Source: Panacagrimonas perspica
GTDB taxonomy: Bacteria > Pseudomonadota > Gammaproteobacteria > Nevskiales > Nevskiaceae
DNA length: 64,000 bases
Assembly (NCBI RefSeq): GCF_004364935.1
Contig: NZ_SOBT01000009.1
Coordinates: 209,994 to 273,993, forward strand
Direction of reading: 5' to 3'
The notes under the pieces were generated by a model. It did not search any database, had not been told where the DNA came from, and worked only from the letters and a program-made list of their open reading frames with translations. The translations under genes were made by a program, and so were the position numbers. Positions 40,339 to 57,279 of this stretch are shown here, piece by piece. How positions within the stretch are numbered: the first letter of the stretch is position 1; every line of letters begins with the position of its first letter.

Positions 40339-40359
40339 CCCGGACTTCGTCCGGGCTAC
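40339..40359 (-). repeat. GTAG-type REP hairpin (paired)
   Basis: Inverted copy of the unit at 40294; the two form a head-to-head pair between the NRDE gene and the dut stop. Confidence 0.88.
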
Positions 40360-40363
40360 GGAC

Positions 40364-40819
40364 TCAATGCCGCCCGGTGTGCCCGAAACCACCCGCGCCG
40401 CGCTGGCTGCTCTCGAACTCCGACACCAGCTCGAACTCGGCCCGCACCACCGGCACGATCACCAGCTGCGCGATGCGCTCGCCGGGATTGATGACGAACG
40501 CGGTCTGGCCGCGGTTCCAGCACGACACCATCAGCTCGCCCTGGTAATCGGAATCGATGAGACCGACGAGATTGCCCAGCACGATGCCGTGCTTGTGACC
40601 CAGGCCCGAGCGCGGAAGGATCACGGCGGCCAGGCCCGGATCGGCGATGTAGATGGCCAGGCCCGTGCGCAGCAAGGTGGTCTGTCCGGGCGCGAGATCC
40701 AGCGGCGCATCCAGCAGCGCCCGCAAGTCCATGCCGGCCGAACCGTCGGTGGCGTGCGCCGGCAACGGCAGTTCGCGGCCCAGGCGCGGGTCGAGGATCT
40801 TCAGCTGGATGCGGGTCAT
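40364..40819 (-). CDS. dut: dUTP diphosphatase
   Basis: Trimeric dUTPase, 151 residues, dUTP to dUMP, keeping uracil out of DNA. The five motifs are visible: [43 protein letters not shown] and the C-terminal [10 protein letters not shown]. The ATG overlaps the coaBC stop by four bases, the conserved coaBC-dut coupling. Confidence 0.97.
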   Translation of the reverse strand: MTRIQLKILDPRLGRELPLPAHATDGSAGMDLRALLDAPLDLAPGQTTLLRTGLAIYIADPGLAAVILPRSGLGHKHGIVLGNLVGLIDSDYQGELMVSCWNRGQTAFVINPGERIAQLVIVPVVRAEFELVSEFESSQRGAGGFGHTGRH

Positions 40820-42045
40820 GAGTGCTTTTTGTTGTCGATGTGCAGGCGTTCCACGATCAGGGCCGCCAGTTCTCGCGCGAGCTGATCCTTGCCGGCCTGC
40901 GCGAGTTCGCGCCCGCCGCCGTCCCAGAACACGCTGAGCTGGTTGTCGTCCCGATCGAATGCGCGTCCCTGTCCCACCCAGTTGGCGGCGATCAGGTCGA
41001 GCTTCTTCTTCGTGAGCTTCTCGCGCGCGTGGGCTTCGAGCTTCTCGGTCTCCGCCGCGAAGCCGACGATGAACAGGTCCGGCTGCGCGGCGCGCACGCG
41101 AACCAGGATGTCGTCGGTGCGCGTCAACGCCAGCGACATCGCCTCGCCCTTCTTCTTGATCTTCTCGCCGGCGATTTCGGCAGCGCGGTAGTCGGCCACC
41201 GCGGCAGCGCCGACGAACAGGTCGGCGTTCTTCGCTGCCTCGAGCGCCGCATCGCACATCTGCTGTGCGGACTCGACGTCGATGCGCGTTGCGCCCGGTG
41301 GCACGCCCAGGTTCGTCGGGCCGGAGATCAGCGTCACGCGCGCGCCCAGCTGCGCGAGTGCCAGGGCCAGCGCGTAGCCCTGCTTGCCGGAGGAGCGGTT
41401 GGTGATGAAGCGCACCGGATCGATCGGCTCGCGCGTCGGTCCGGCGGTGACGACGACGTGCTTGCCGGACAAGGGGCCCGAAGACAGCAGGCTGGCCACG
41501 TCGGCGCGCAGGTCGGTCGGCTCGCGCATGCGGCCCTCGCCCACTTCGCCGCAGGCCTGGAAGCCGGCGCCGGGACCCAGCACGTTCACGCCGCGCGCGA
41601 TCAGCGCCGCAACGTTGGCCTGCGTGGCCGCGTTGGACCACATCAGGCGATTCATCGCCGGCGCGATCGCCAGCGGCTTGTCGCTCGCCAGGACCAGTGT
41701 CGTCATCAAATCGTCCGCTCGGCCCTGCGCGAGTCGGGCGATCACGTCGGCCGTGGCCGGCGCGATCAGGATCAGGTCGGGCCAGCGAGCGAGTTCGATG
41801 TGGCCCATCGCGCTTTCCGCCTGGGCGTCCCACAGCGAATCGCGCACCGGCTTTCCGGACAGCGCCTGGAATGTGGCCGCACCGACGAAGTGCTTGGCCG
41901 CTTCGCTCATGACCACCTGCACGTCCGCGCCGGCCTCGACCAGGCGGCGCGTCAGGTCGGCCGCCTTGTAGGCGGCGATGCCGCCGGCGACCCCGAGCAG
42001 GATGCGGCGGCCGTGGAGGCTGGGAATCGCTGAAGAGGCGCTCAT
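40816..42045 (-). CDS. coaBC: Bifunctional phosphopantothenoylcysteine decarboxylase/synthetase
   Basis: Two steps of coenzyme A synthesis; 409 residues. The N-terminal flavin decarboxylase (CoaC) has [16 protein letters not shown], the active-site PAMNRLMW and the [10 protein letters not shown] cysteine loop. The C-terminal CTP-dependent ligase (CoaB) has [20 protein letters not shown] and the NKLxxK-like lysine region. ATG at 42045. Overlaps dut by four bases. Confidence 0.97.
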   Translation of the reverse strand: MSASSAIPSLHGRRILLGVAGGIAAYKAADLTRRLVEAGADVQVVMSEAAKHFVGAATFQALSGKPVRDSLWDAQAESAMGHIELARWPDLILIAPATADVIARLAQGRADDLMTTLVLASDKPLAIAPAMNRLMWSNAATQANVAALIARGVNVLGPGAGFQACGEVGEGRMREPTDLRADVASLLSSGPLSGKHVVVTAGPTREPIDPVRFITNRSSGKQGYALALALAQLGARVTLISGPTNLGVPPGATRIDVESAQQMCDAALEAAKNADLFVGAAAVADYRAAEIAGEKIKKKGEAMSLALTRTDDILVRVRAAQPDLFIVGFAAETEKLEAHAREKLTKKKLDLIAANWVGQGRAFDRDDNQLSVFWDGGGRELAQAGKDQLARELAALIVERLHIDNKKHS

Positions 42046-42065
42046 GCCCGAAGTTTAGAGGACCC

Positions 42066-42086
42066 GTAGCCCGGGCGAAGCCCGGG
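42066..42086 (+). repeat. GTAG-type REP hairpin (paired)
   Basis: GTAG-CCCGGGC-GAA-GCCCGGG, a variant stem in which the A-T pair is replaced by G-C. Pairs with the copy at 42111. Confidence 0.85.
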
Positions 42087-42110
42087 GTTCTCCTCGCGTA
42101 CGGAGTGCAA

Positions 42111-42132
42111 CCCGGGGCTTCGCCCGGGCTAC
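42111..42132 (-). repeat. GTAG-type REP hairpin (paired)
   Basis: Inverted copy of 42066 with one extra G in the stem; between coaBC and maeB. Confidence 0.8.
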
Positions 42133-42158
42133 GTTCGCCTTGCGCATGCGCAGAGCGG

Positions 42159-44465
<2,307 letters not shown>

Positions 44466-44588
44466 GGTATGGTGGACAACCGGATTGAAACGGGCGCGTA
44501 TCCTGCCATGGGTAGGGGCCTGCACTGCATGACGCCATGTGCAGAAGCACGTTCTCCGGCGCCTGCGACGCGCGACAGACTCGTCGGC

Positions 44589-45263
44589 ATGTCGATCAAC
44601 GACTGGCCCGAAAGCGAACGTCCGCGCGAGAAATTGCTCGCCAGGGGCGCCGCTGCGCTTTCGGACGCCGAGGTGCTCGCCATTTTCCTGCGCACCGGCA
44701 TCTCCGGTCACAGTGCGGTGGACCTGGCGCGCGAACTCCTCGCACGCTTCGGCAGCCTGCGCGCGCTGGTCGCGGCGGGGGCCACGCAGTTCTGCGAATC
44801 GCGTGGACTGGGCGAGGCCAAGTACGTCCAGATGCAGGCCGTGATGGAGATCAGCCGCCGCGTGCTGGCCGAGGATCTCAAGGCGCGCGACGCGCTGGCC
44901 GATCCCGCGGCGACGCGGCGCTATCTCTCTGCCTGGCTACGCGATCGCGACCACGAGGTGTTCGCCGGACTCTTCCTGGACAGCCAGCATCGCGTGCTCG
45001 CGGCGGAGGAGCTGAGCCACGGCACGCTCGACGCGGCCAGCGTGTACCCGCGCGAGGTGGTCAAGCGGGCGCTCGCGCTGGGCGCCGCCGCGGTGATCTT
45101 TGCGCACAACCATCCCAGCGGGATGGCGGAACCGTCGGCGGCAGACCGGATACTGACCGAGCGGCTCAAGCAGGCGCTGTCGCTGGTCGACGTGCGCGTG
45201 CTCGATCACTTCGTCGTCGGCGAGGGTGTGCCGACGAGCTTTGCGGAACGGGGGTGGATCTGA
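44589..45263 (+). CDS. radC: RadC-family JAMM-domain protein
   Basis: 224 residues: an N-terminal HhH-like region ([31 protein letters not shown]) and a C-terminal MPN+/JAMM domain with metal motif [15 protein letters not shown] and upstream Glu in [12 protein letters not shown]. Once linked to DNA repair, now of uncertain function. A further ATG at 44529 is in frame, but the chosen start gives the conserved N-terminus. A REP hairpin follows. Confidence 0.95.
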   Translation: MSINDWPESERPREKLLARGAAALSDAEVLAIFLRTGISGHSAVDLARELLARFGSLRALVAAGATQFCESRGLGEAKYVQMQAVMEISRRVLAEDLKARDALADPAATRRYLSAWLRDRDHEVFAGLFLDSQHRVLAAEELSHGTLDAASVYPREVVKRALALGAAAVIFAHNHPSGMAEPSAADRILTERLKQALSLVDVRVLDHFVVGEGVPTSFAERGWI

Positions 45264-45291
45264 GCCGGAGATCCGGAGCGCTGACCGGATC

Positions 45292-45312
45292 CCCGGACTT
45301 CGTCCGGACTAC
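45292..45312 (-). repeat. GTAG-type REP hairpin, degenerate
   Basis: CCCGGAC-TTC-GTCCGGA-CTAC on the plus strand. The last stem base is mutated. Lies between the convergent radC and the secreted unknown gene. Confidence 0.8.
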
Positions 45313-45321
45313 GTGTACGGA

Positions 45322-46304
45322 TTACGGCTTGGCGGCCGCGAGGTCCGTCCACGACCACTTCAGCGTGGACTTGGCTTCGCCGGTGAACAGGCCCATCACC
45401 GTGGCGTTGCCGTCCAGCGGCATGTTCAGCGGCAGCACGGCCGCGACGTTGCCGGAGGGCGCGTTCACACGCAGGTTCTCGTTGACCCAGCCCTGCAGCG
45501 GTCCGGGAATCGGCAGGCCGGCTTCGCTGGTCTGCGTCTTTCCGAACTCGGTGCGCGAAACCTTGCCGCGCGATTCGGGGATGAACGTGTTCTCGACGTA
45601 GAGCTTCTTCTCCAGCGTGTCGAACACCACCGTGAAGTAGGTGCACAGCGACTTGCGATCCACGTCGGTGCCGGCGAAGTCGCCGTCGTACGTGAGCTGA
45701 TACGGGAAGATCTTGTCCTTCTTGCGGCCGTAGGCGGTCTCGCCGTTGGCGCTGTACTTGTGCACCGAGTGGATCGTGTTGACGCAGCCCGGATAGCCGA
45801 AGAAGAACTGGTAGCGCGGATCGCCTTCGAACAGCGCGCTGTTGTCCGGCTCGACGGCCGCCGCCATCAGCGCGGCGTACTTGGCGCCGACTTCGGACAT
45901 GCAGACCGAGTCGCCCTTGCAGTTGAAGTTGTCCTGCTGCGCCCGGGCGGAGACGTCGCCGAGCAGATTCTTGGACTGCGGATTGAAACCCGCCGCCGCG
46001 AGCAGCTTCACGCCTTGCTGGCGCAGGTACTCGGTCTTGATCGCCAGGCGCGTATCGAGATCCGGGTCGAGCAGGTTGGCCGCCCACATCTTGCCGTCCG
46101 AGCGCAGCGTCGTGGAGAAGTCGTAGCTCTGCTTGGTCGTCGCCTTGGACCACTGCAGTTCGTTCTTCCAGTCCTGCTTGCCGTCGACCGTGATGGAAAC
46201 CGACAGCTTGCGATCGACGCTCGCCGCCGTCGCGACGCTCGTCCCGAACGTGCACAGCACCGCACCGGTCAGGACGGTGAGCCAGCGGGATGCGACGGGG
46301 GTGT

Positions 46305-46308
<4 letters not shown>
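45322..46308 (-). CDS. Secreted protein of unknown function, overlapping uvrA
   Basis: 328 residues with signal peptide ([14 protein letters not shown], ending VATA|AS). Mature part soluble, with cysteines in [20 protein letters not shown] and [11 protein letters not shown], as expected of an oxidised periplasmic protein. I do not recognise the family. Its ATG overlaps the uvrA stop by four bases (ATGA), implying coupling to a DNA-repair gene with no evident functional tie. Confidence 0.8.
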
Positions 46309-49244
<2,936 letters not shown>

Positions 49245-49437
49245 GGGAAGCCGGTATTCGGAGAGCGGGATTCGGAAAGTGCTTCCGGGTGCCGCGGGGG
49301 AAGCCGCTACTATATGGGGCCGGTTCGCCGCGCTTCCAACCGCCTCACCCCTTGCCCACACCTACCGTGTGCAGGGCCGCGGTCAACACGGCCCCAACCT
49401 TGCTTCCTGCATTCCCGACTTCGACTTTCGCATTGGC

Positions 49438-49614
49438 ATGAACGCTCTCGAATGGCGTGCCGTCATCGGCCTGGGGCTGGTCTATGCCCTGCGCATGGTC
49501 CATGGCCATGGCCTTGGTCCGGACACCTCGTCGAGCGGCAAGACGCTGGGGATCAGACCCGATGTCCGTGGCGGCCACTTTGCGACTCCTGCGCTCGCCG
49601 GGGGGCTTGAATGA
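49438..49614 (+). pseudogene. Decayed partial duplicate of the 5' end of the MFS gene
   Basis: The first 63 bases match the start of the MFS gene at 49611 with 8 mismatches. The encoded [21 protein letters not shown] differs at one of 21 residues. After that, small indels shift the frame, giving a 58-residue product with an unrelated tail whose TGA overlaps the real ATG (ATGA). It could also be translated as an upstream leader coupled to the transporter. Confidence 0.7.
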
Positions 49615-50792
49615 ACGCGCTCGAATGGCGCGCCGTACTGGGCCTGGGCTTGGTCTACGCCCTGCGCATGGTCGGCATGTTCATGGTCCTTCCCGTCTTT
49701 GCGCTGTACGCACGCGAACTGCCGGGCGGCGCCACTCCCATCGCCATCGGCCTGGCCATCGGGTCCTATGGCCTGGCGCAGGCGCTGCTGCAGGTCCCGC
49801 TGGGCCTGATGTCCGATCGCATCGGCCGCAAGCCGGTGATCTTCATCGGGATGGCCGTGTTCGCGGTCGGCAGCGTCGTGGCCGGCATGGCGCAGAGCAT
49901 CGAGATGCTGACGATCGGCCGCCTGCTGCAGGGTGCCGGCGCCGTCTCGTCCGCCGTCGCCGCGCTGCTGGCCGACGTCACGCGCGATCAGGTGCGCACC
50001 ACCGCGATGGCGATTCTCGGCGCCGGCATGGGCCTGGCCTTCATCCTGGCCATCGTCACCGGTCCGATCGTGGCGAGCTGGATCGGCGTCCACGGCATCT
50101 TCTTCATGACCGCGGGCCTGGCGCTGCTGACCTTGCCGGTGGTTGCGTTCGGCGTGCCGACGCCGGCGCTGCCGTCGGGGACCGTCGGCGGTTTCCGCGA
50201 AGTGCTGTCCAGTCCGGTGCTGCTGCGCCTGAACGCCGGCATCTTCCTGCTGCACGCGCTGATGACGGGCCTGTTCGTGACCGCGCCGATCGCCATCCAC
50301 GACACGCTGGGCCTGCCCAGCGAGCAGCACTGGAAGGTATACCTGCCGATCCTGCTGATCTCGATCGTGCCGGTGTTCCCGCTGATCCGCGTTGCGGAAA
50401 AGGGCGGCCACGGCGGCCTGATCTTCCGCGGCGCCATCGCGCTGCTCGGCGTCTCGATGGGCATTGCCGCGTTCGGTTACGCGCACATGACGGTGCTGTT
50501 GCTGGCGCTGCTGCTGTTCTTCATCGCGTTCAACTACCTGGAAGGCGCACTGCCGTCGATGATCTCGCGTCGCGCTCCGGCGTCACGCCGCGGCGCCGCA
50601 CTGGGCATGTATTCCACGTCGCAGTTCCTCGGCGCGTTCGCCGGCGGCGCGACCGGTGGATTTGCACAGTCGCACTTCGGACTTGGAGGCGCTTTCATCG
50701 CCTGTGCGCTCCTGCCCATAATCTGGTTGCTCATCCCTGCCGGCGCGACATTCGAGAAGATGCCCGCTCCCGCGCTCAAGACCCATTCCTGA
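49611..50792 (+). CDS. Major facilitator superfamily transporter (YajR-like)
   Basis: 393 residues with about 12 membrane helices. The MFS A-motif is [11 protein letters not shown] between helices 2 and 3. The layout ([18 protein letters not shown] start, [23 protein letters not shown] in the second half) fits the YajR-like drug/proton antiporter group, without the extra C-terminal domain of E. coli YajR. GGGGGG lies before the ATG. The order uvrA // MFS - ssb is common in gammaproteobacteria. Substrate unknown. Confidence 0.92.
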   Translation: MNALEWRAVLGLGLVYALRMVGMFMVLPVFALYARELPGGATPIAIGLAIGSYGLAQALLQVPLGLMSDRIGRKPVIFIGMAVFAVGSVVAGMAQSIEMLTIGRLLQGAGAVSSAVAALLADVTRDQVRTTAMAILGAGMGLAFILAIVTGPIVASWIGVHGIFFMTAGLALLTLPVVAFGVPTPALPSGTVGGFREVLSSPVLLRLNAGIFLLHALMTGLFVTAPIAIHDTLGLPSEQHWKVYLPILLISIVPVFPLIRVAEKGGHGGLIFRGAIALLGVSMGIAAFGYAHMTVLLLALLLFFIAFNYLEGALPSMISRRAPASRRGAALGMYSTSQFLGAFAGGATGGFAQSHFGLGGAFIACALLPIIWLLIPAGATFEKMPAPALKTHS

Positions 50793-50819
50793 AGCACAGC
50801 ACTCAACGAGGAGACCGCA

Positions 50820-51302
50820 ATGGCCCGCGGCGTAAACAAAGTCATCCTGATCGGCAATCTCGGAAAGGATCCCGAGACCAAGAGCTTCGCCAACGGCGGC
50901 TCGGTCACCAATGCCACCTTGGCCACGTCCGAATCCTGGAAGGGCAAGGACGGCTCGCAGCAGGAACACACCGAGTGGCACAACCTGGTGTTCAACGACA
51001 AGCTCGGCGAGATCGTGCAGAAGTATCTGCGCAAGGGCTCGAAGATCTACGTCGAAGGCTCGATCCGAACGCGCAAGTACCAGGACAAGGAAGGCAAGGA
51101 AGCACGCTTCATGGAGATTCGCGTCAGCGAGATGCAGATGCTCGATGGCAAGCAGGGCGGCGGTGACAGCTTCGAAGGTGGCAGCAGCGGCGGCAGCTAC
51201 GGCGGTCCTTCGCGCAGCAGCAACGTGCAGACCCGCCAGCCGGCGGCAGCGCCCGCCGCCGATTCGAATTTCGGCGGCCCGGACGACGACATTCCGTTCT
51301 GA
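50820..51302 (+). CDS. ssb: Single-stranded DNA-binding protein
   Basis: 160 residues: N-terminal OB fold ([49 protein letters not shown]), a Gly/Ser-rich linker, and the acidic tip PDDDIPF that recruits partner proteins. GAGGAGA precedes the ATG. Follows the MFS gene by 27 bases. Confidence 0.97.
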   Translation: MARGVNKVILIGNLGKDPETKSFANGGSVTNATLATSESWKGKDGSQQEHTEWHNLVFNDKLGEIVQKYLRKGSKIYVEGSIRTRKYQDKEGKEARFMEIRVSEMQMLDGKQGGGDSFEGGSSGGSYGGPSRSSNVQTRQPAAAPAADSNFGGPDDDIPF

Positions 51303-51319
51303 TCACACGAGGACAGGCA

Positions 51320-51802
51320 TTGGATATCGCAGCAACTGTTCAGCAGATCGCCAGCCAGCTGATCTCGCGTCGCGAACGCATCGCCTTCGCCGAGTCCTGC
51401 ACCGGCGGCTTGATGTCGAAGCTCGCCACCGACCTGGCAGGCTCCTCGGTCTGGTTCGATCGCGGACTGGTGACCTACAGCAACGATGCCAAGCACGATC
51501 TGCTCGGCGTGCCCAAGGCCGTGTTCGAGACCGACGGTGCCGTCAGCGAGGCCTGCGTGCGCGCAATGGCACGGGGCCTGCTGCACCGCACGCCGGCGAC
51601 GTACGGCGTCGCAGTGACCGGCATCGCCGGCCCAGGCGGCGGCAATCCCGGACGTCCGGTCGGTACGGTCTGGATCGCGTGGGTCGCACGCGGCAAGGAA
51701 GTGCGCTCGGAATGCCAGGTGTTCAAGGGCGATCGGGACGCCATTCGCCAGCAGACGGCGGAAGTCGCCTTCGCCGGCCTGCTCGCATTGATCTCCGAAT
51801 AG
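51320..51802 (+). CDS. pncC: Nicotinamide-nucleotide amidase (CinA C-terminal domain)
   Basis: 160-residue stand-alone CinA C-terminal domain protein; deamidates NMN to NaMN in pyridine-nucleotide salvage. Motifs: FAESCTGGLMSKLAT (catalytic Ser), YSNDAKHDLLGV, VAVTGIAGPGGG and GTVWIAW. Starts at TTG (51320), 17 bases after ssb, with GAGGACAGG upstream. In gammaproteobacteria it is often placed next to recA, as here. Confidence 0.93.
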   Translation: MDIAATVQQIASQLISRRERIAFAESCTGGLMSKLATDLAGSSVWFDRGLVTYSNDAKHDLLGVPKAVFETDGAVSEACVRAMARGLLHRTPATYGVAVTGIAGPGGGNPGRPVGTVWIAWVARGKEVRSECQVFKGDRDAIRQQTAEVAFAGLLALISE

Positions 51803-51948
51803 CGCCCGGATCCGGGAATCGGTGATTCGCGGCGCGCGCGTGTTCCAGTGAGGGGCCGTTCGGGCTTCTCGTGGGCCTGTTCGCGGCGGCAGCCGGAGCA
51901 TCCCGCCGCGAACTCCCTCCACAATCGCAGCGAGTCCCTCTGACCGGC

Positions 51949-52542
51949 ATGACTGAAGTCGATCGCCTGTTCTTCGCACTGTGGCCCGATGAGGCCATGC
52001 GCGAGCAGCTCGGGGCGGCGGCGACCCACCTGCGGCAGAAGCTGCGGCCCGAGGGCCGATGGATCGGCCCGCATCGCTATCACCTGACGCTGCATTTTCT
52101 CGGTGATTACGAGAAATTGCCCGAGGCGCTCGCACAACGTGCGCTGGAAGCCGCTGCCACGGTGCGCTCGCCACGCTTCGATCTGCCGATCGAGCAGGCG
52201 GGCAGCTATCGCAATCGTTCGATTCCGTGGTGGCTGGGGCCGTCCCAGCCCAGCGCGCCGCTCAAGCAGCTGTGGCGTGCGCTGCGCGACGCGCTGCAGG
52301 CGCACTCGGTGCCGTACGACACCAAGCTCAGACTGTCGCCGCATGTCACGGTGCTGCGTGATGCCACGCAGGTGCTCGCGCCGACCCCGGTTCCGCTGGT
52401 GAACTGGCCGGTCGACAGCTTCGCGCTGATCCACAGTCACCTGGGCGTGGACTCGCAATACCGCATCCTCGGGACCTGGCCGCTGTCGGGCGATTCCGCT
52501 CCGCCGCCTCCCGACGCCCAGCTCGGCCTCTGGGACGCCTGA
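51949..52542 (+). CDS. thpR: RNA 2',3'-cyclic phosphodiesterase
   Basis: 197 residues, 2H phosphoesterase (LigT-like). The two catalytic tetrapeptides are in RYHLTLHFLGD and LSPHVTVLRD. The N-terminal DRLFFALWPDEAMREQL is typical. The ATG at 51949 gives this standard start; the frame is open further upstream without similarity. Between pncC and recA. Confidence 0.93.
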   Translation: MTEVDRLFFALWPDEAMREQLGAAATHLRQKLRPEGRWIGPHRYHLTLHFLGDYEKLPEALAQRALEAAATVRSPRFDLPIEQAGSYRNRSIPWWLGPSQPSAPLKQLWRALRDALQAHSVPYDTKLRLSPHVTVLRDATQVLAPTPVPLVNWPVDSFALIHSHLGVDSQYRILGTWPLSGDSAPPPPDAQLGLWDA

Positions 52543-52585
52543 GATCTCCTTCATGCGGCGGCGGGTGGCCTGCTCCGGGCCTCAA

Positions 52586-52615
52586 TTGCGATACTGTATA
52601 TTTATACAGTACTAT
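52586..52615 (+). promoter_or_regulatory. recA promoter with LexA (SOS) box in the spacer
   Basis: TACTGTATATTTATACAGTA (52592-52611) matches the E. coli-type LexA consensus with near-perfect dyad symmetry. It fills the 18-base spacer between TTGCGA (-35, 52586-52591) and TACTAT (-10, 52610-52615), so LexA would block RNA polymerase. The resulting recA leader is nearly 200 bases. Confidence 0.9.
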
Positions 52616-52816
52616 CCCCTTCGCGCTTCCGACCGCACCGCTGCACGCCTACACCTGCGCAGATGCCCAGTTGTGGGACCGACCAGCGCCGCTAAGGTAA
52701 CGCGCTGACGCACCGGAGTTTCGTCCGTAACGTCATACGTTCTGTGGGAAACTTCTTGGATCCCGCGCCGCCGTTTCGCCTGCCGGCGCGTGACCCTCTT
52801 ATTCGAGATCAAAAGC

Positions 52817-53807
<991 letters not shown>

Positions 53808-53833
<26 letters not shown>

Positions 53834-54293
53834 TCGGAGGGAGCTGACGCCGGCGGATGCGCGCGCTTCGGCGATGCGCATCCTGGCCCGGCGCGAGCAC
53901 TCGGTCTCGCAGCTCAAGCGCAAGCTCGGGCAGCGCGGGCACAGCGACCAGACCAGCGGCGAGGTCATCGAAAGCCTCGCCGACTCCGGCCTGCAGTCGG
54001 ACACCCGGTTCGCCGAGACCCTGGCCCGCTCCCGCGCCAGCCAGGGTTACGGACCCCAGCGGATCCGCGCCGAGTTGAAGGAAGCGCGGATTCCGGACGC
54101 CGAGATCCGGGCCGCGTTCGAAGCGCTCGAATGCGATTTTGCCCAGCGGGCCATCGAGGTCCGCGAGCGCAAGTTCGGCGCGATGCCGGCAGAACGCGGC
54201 GCCGATTCGCAGAAGCAGTACCGGTTCCTGGCCAGCCGCGGGTTCGAGTCCGACCAGATCCGCGCGGCGTTGAAGGGCGAGCCGGACGAATAA
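53808..54293 (+). CDS. recX: Regulatory protein RecX
   Basis: Inhibitor of RecA filaments; 161 residues as drawn from a GTG that overlaps recA by 26 bases. Three RecX helical repeats: [40 protein letters not shown] with [11 protein letters not shown], and [19 protein letters not shown]. An in-frame ATG at 53874 would cut into the first repeat, so the GTG is preferred. Co-transcribed with recA. Confidence 0.9.
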
Positions 54294-54297
54294 GGCC

Positions 54298-54318
54298 GTA
54301 GCCCGGGTGAAACCCGGG
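54298..54318 (+). repeat. GTAG-type REP hairpin (cluster of three)
   Basis: GTAG-CCCGGGT-GAA-ACCCGGG, 4 bases after the recX stop; faces an inverted copy at 54366. Confidence 0.87.
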
Positions 54319-54365
54319 GGGTCTCAATGGTTGGACCCAACGACCGTAGGCCCGCCGCAGGAGAT

Positions 54366-54386
54366 CCCGGGTTTCACCCGGGCTAC
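54366..54386 (-). repeat. GTAG-type REP hairpin (cluster of three)
   Basis: Exact inverted copy of the unit at 54298, with the same variant stem. Confidence 0.87.
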
Positions 54387-54404
54387 GTTGGCGACGGCCG
54401 GGAA

Positions 54405-54425
54405 CCCGGACTTCGTCCGGGCTAC
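54405..54425 (-). repeat. GTAG-type REP hairpin (cluster of three)
   Basis: CCCGGAC-TTC-GTCCGGG-CTAC: the other stem variant, next to the 54298/54366 pair, upstream of alaS. Confidence 0.87.
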
Positions 54426-54570
54426 GAGCGGTCGGGGCCTCCCCCCTCGTCCCCCTACCCGAAATATTCGCCCGCGTTGATACGCCAAGTGCCTCATTCG
54501 CATGGCGGTCCATCGGTCGTCTGGCTAAAATTGCGCCCCTTTGTCCGCCCCGGTCTCCCTTCCCCGGCTT

Positions 54571-57210
54571 ATGAACAGCAACGAGTTGCGAGCCAAGTAC
54601 CTGGAATTCTTCCGGGTCAACGGCCACACCGTGGTGCCGTCGTCGCCGCTGGTGCCGGGCAACGACCCGACCCTGTTGTTCACCAACGCGGGCATGGTCC
54701 AGTTCAAGGACGTGTTCACGGGGCAGGACAAGCGGCCGTACGTGCGCGCCACCAGCAGCCAGAAGTGCGTGCGCGCCGGCGGCAAGCACAACGATCTCGA
54801 GAACGTGGGCTACACCGCCCGCCATCACACCTTCTTCGAGATGCTGGGCAACTTCAGCTTCGGCGATTACTTCAAGCCGGACGCGATCCGCTTCGGCTGG
54901 GAGTTCGTCACCGGCAAGCAGTGGCTGGGCATCGATCCCAAGCGCCTGCTGGTCACGGTCTACCACACCGACGACGAAGCCTTCGCCATCTGGAAGAAAG
55001 TCGGTGTCCCCGAGCAGCGGATCATCCGCATCGGCGACAACAAAGGCGCCAAGTTCGCGTCCGACAACTTCTGGGCGATGGGCGACACGGGTCCCTGCGG
55101 TCCGTGCACCGAGATGTTCTACGACCACGACCCCGACGGCTCGAAGGGCATCTACGGCGGCCCGCCGGGATCGCCCGAGGAAGACGGCGACCGCTGGATC
55201 GAGATCTGGAACCACGTGTTCATGCAGTTCGAGCGCGCGGCCGACGGCACGATGACCCATCTGCCGGCGCCCAGCGTCGACACCGGCATGGGCCTGGAGC
55301 GTGTCGCGGCGCTGATGCAGGGCACCAACGACAACTACCAGACCGACACCTTCAAGGTACTGGTCGGCGCGGTCGCGGACCTGGCCAAGCAGAAGGCGTA
55401 CGCCAGCCCGTCGCAGAAGGTCATCGCCGATCACATCCGTGCGACGAGCTTCCTGATCGCCGACGGCGTGCTGCCGTCCAACGAGGGCCGCGGCTACGTG
55501 CTGCGCCGGATCATGCGGCGCGCGCTGCGCCATGGTCACAAGCTCGGCATCACGGACCTGTTCTTCAACAAGCTGGTCGCGCCGCTCGTGGGCGAGATGG
55601 GCAACGCGTTCCCCGAGCTCGTGCAGCAGCAGTCGCGCATCGAGAAGGCGATCCGCGCCGAGGAAGACGCGTTCGCGACGACGCTCGACAAGGGCATGAA
55701 GCTGCTCGAGGAGGCGATCGGCAAGGTCAAGAACGGCGTCATCCCGGGCGACGTCGTGTTCAAGCTCTACGACACCTACGGCTTCCCGTTCGACCTCACC
55801 GCCGACATCGCGCGCGAGCGCAGCCTCAAGCTCGACGAGGCCGGCTACGAGAGCGCGATGGAAGAGCAGCGCACGCGTGCGCGCGCCGCCAGCAGCTTCA
55901 AGGGAGGCAGCAGCCTGGCGTACGACGGCGTCGACACCGTGTTCGTCGGCTACGACAGCACGCTGCACGAAACCGCCAAGGTTCTCGCGCTGTACCGCGA
56001 CGGCCAGCCCGTCACCGAACTCAAGTCCGGCGATGCCGGCGTGGTCGTGCTCGATCACACGCCGTTCTACGCCGAATCCGGCGGCCAGGTCGGTGACAAG
56101 GGTCTGTTGCTCGTCGCCGGTTCCGACAAGGGCTTCAAGGTCGCCGACACGCAGAAGGTCAAGGGCGGTGTCTTCGGCCACCACGGCACGCTCGAAGCCG
56201 GCGCGCTGAAAGTGGGCGACACGATCCGCGCCGAAGTCACCGACAGCGTGCGTCGCGCGACGATGCGCAACCACTCGGCCACGCACCTGATGCACAAGGC
56301 GCTGCGCGACGTGCTCGGCACGCACGTGGCGCAGAAGGGTTCGCTGGTCGATGAACAGCGCACACGCTTCGATTTCAGCCACACGCAGGCCGTGACCGCC
56401 GCCGAGATCGCCGACATCGAGGACCGCGTGAATCGCGCCGTGCTCGCCAACGTGGAAGTCGGCGCCAGGGTCATGAAGTACGACGACGCCATCAAGAGCG
56501 GCGCGATGGCGCTGTTCGGCGAGAAGTACGGCGACGAAGTGCGCGTGCTCGCGATGGGCGACTTCTCCACCGAACTCTGCGGCGGCACGCATGTGACGCG
56601 TACCGGCGACATCGGCCTGTTCAAGATCGTCAGCGAAACCGGTGTCGCCGCCGGCGTGCGCCGCGTGGAAGCCATCACCGGCGAGAACGCGCTGGCCTAT
56701 CTGCGCGACACCGAGAGCAAGCTCAAGGCAGCGGGCGATCTCGTGCGCGCCGGCCGTGACGATCTCGCCGACAAGATCCAGCTCGCGCTCGACCGCAGCA
56801 AGACGCTCGAAAAGGAGCTCGCTGCGCTCAAGAGCAAGCTCGCGTCGAGCGCCGGCGGCGACCTCGCCAGCCAGGCACGCGAGATCAAGGGCGTGAAGGT
56901 CATTGCCGCCAAGGTCGACGGCGTCGACGGCAACGAGCTGCGCAACCTGATGGACCAGCTCAAGGACAAGCTCAAGTCCGGCATCGTGCTGCTGGGTAGC
57001 GCGACGGGGCCGAAGGTGAGCCTCATTGCCGGCGTGACCAGCGACCTCATCGGCAAGGTGAAGGCCGGAGAACTGGTGAGCTACGCGGCCAGTCAGGTTG
57101 GTGGCAAGGGCGGCGGCAAGCCCGAGATGGCGCAGGCCGGCGGCACGCAGCCGGAGAAGCTGCCGGAAGCGATCGAGTCGGCGTATGCGTGGCTGGAAGG
57201 GAAGCTCTGA
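54571..57210 (+). CDS. alaS: Alanyl-tRNA synthetase
   Basis: 879 residues. Class II aminoacylation domain ([40 protein letters not shown]). The editing domain has zinc ligands [12 protein letters not shown] and [15 protein letters not shown]-terminal coiled coil and C-Ala domain follow ([20 protein letters not shown]). The ATG at 54571 gives [14 protein letters not shown]; a GTG-type start ten codons upstream is less likely. Confidence 0.97.
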   Translation: MNSNELRAKYLEFFRVNGHTVVPSSPLVPGNDPTLLFTNAGMVQFKDVFTGQDKRPYVRATSSQKCVRAGGKHNDLENVGYTARHHTFFEMLGNFSFGDYFKPDAIRFGWEFVTGKQWLGIDPKRLLVTVYHTDDEAFAIWKKVGVPEQRIIRIGDNKGAKFASDNFWAMGDTGPCGPCTEMFYDHDPDGSKGIYGGPPGSPEEDGDRWIEIWNHVFMQFERAADGTMTHLPAPSVDTGMGLERVAALMQGTNDNYQTDTFKVLVGAVADLAKQKAYASPSQKVIADHIRATSFLIADGVLPSNEGRGYVLRRIMRRALRHGHKLGITDLFFNKLVAPLVGEMGNAFPELVQQQSRIEKAIRAEEDAFATTLDKGMKLLEEAIGKVKNGVIPGDVVFKLYDTYGFPFDLTADIARERSLKLDEAGYESAMEEQRTRARAASSFKGGSSLAYDGVDTVFVGYDSTLHETAKVLALYRDGQPVTELKSGDAGVVVLDHTPFYAESGGQVGDKGLLLVAGSDKGFKVADTQKVKGGVFGHHGTLEAGALKVGDTIRAEVTDSVRRATMRNHSATHLMHKALRDVLGTHVAQKGSLVDEQRTRFDFSHTQAVTAAEIADIEDRVNRAVLANVEVGARVMKYDDAIKSGAMALFGEKYGDEVRVLAMGDFSTELCGGTHVTRTGDIGLFKIVSETGVAAGVRRVEAITGENALAYLRDTESKLKAAGDLVRAGRDDLADKIQLALDRSKTLEKELAALKSKLASSAGGDLASQAREIKGVKVIAAKVDGVDGNELRNLMDQLKDKLKSGIVLLGSATGPKVSLIAGVTSDLIGKVKAGELVSYAASQVGGKGGGKPEMAQAGGTQPEKLPEAIESAYAWLEGKL

Positions 57211-57279
57211 AGCTCCCTGCCGGCGGGTGACGCGGTACTTCGATCAATAGCGGTCAAGCGCGGTCAAGCAAGCAAAGAC

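Noticed and set aside
49245-49437. SOS box for uvrA
   Set aside because: No CTGT-N8-ACAG pattern upstream of uvrA; only weak AT-rich promoter words near 49310.
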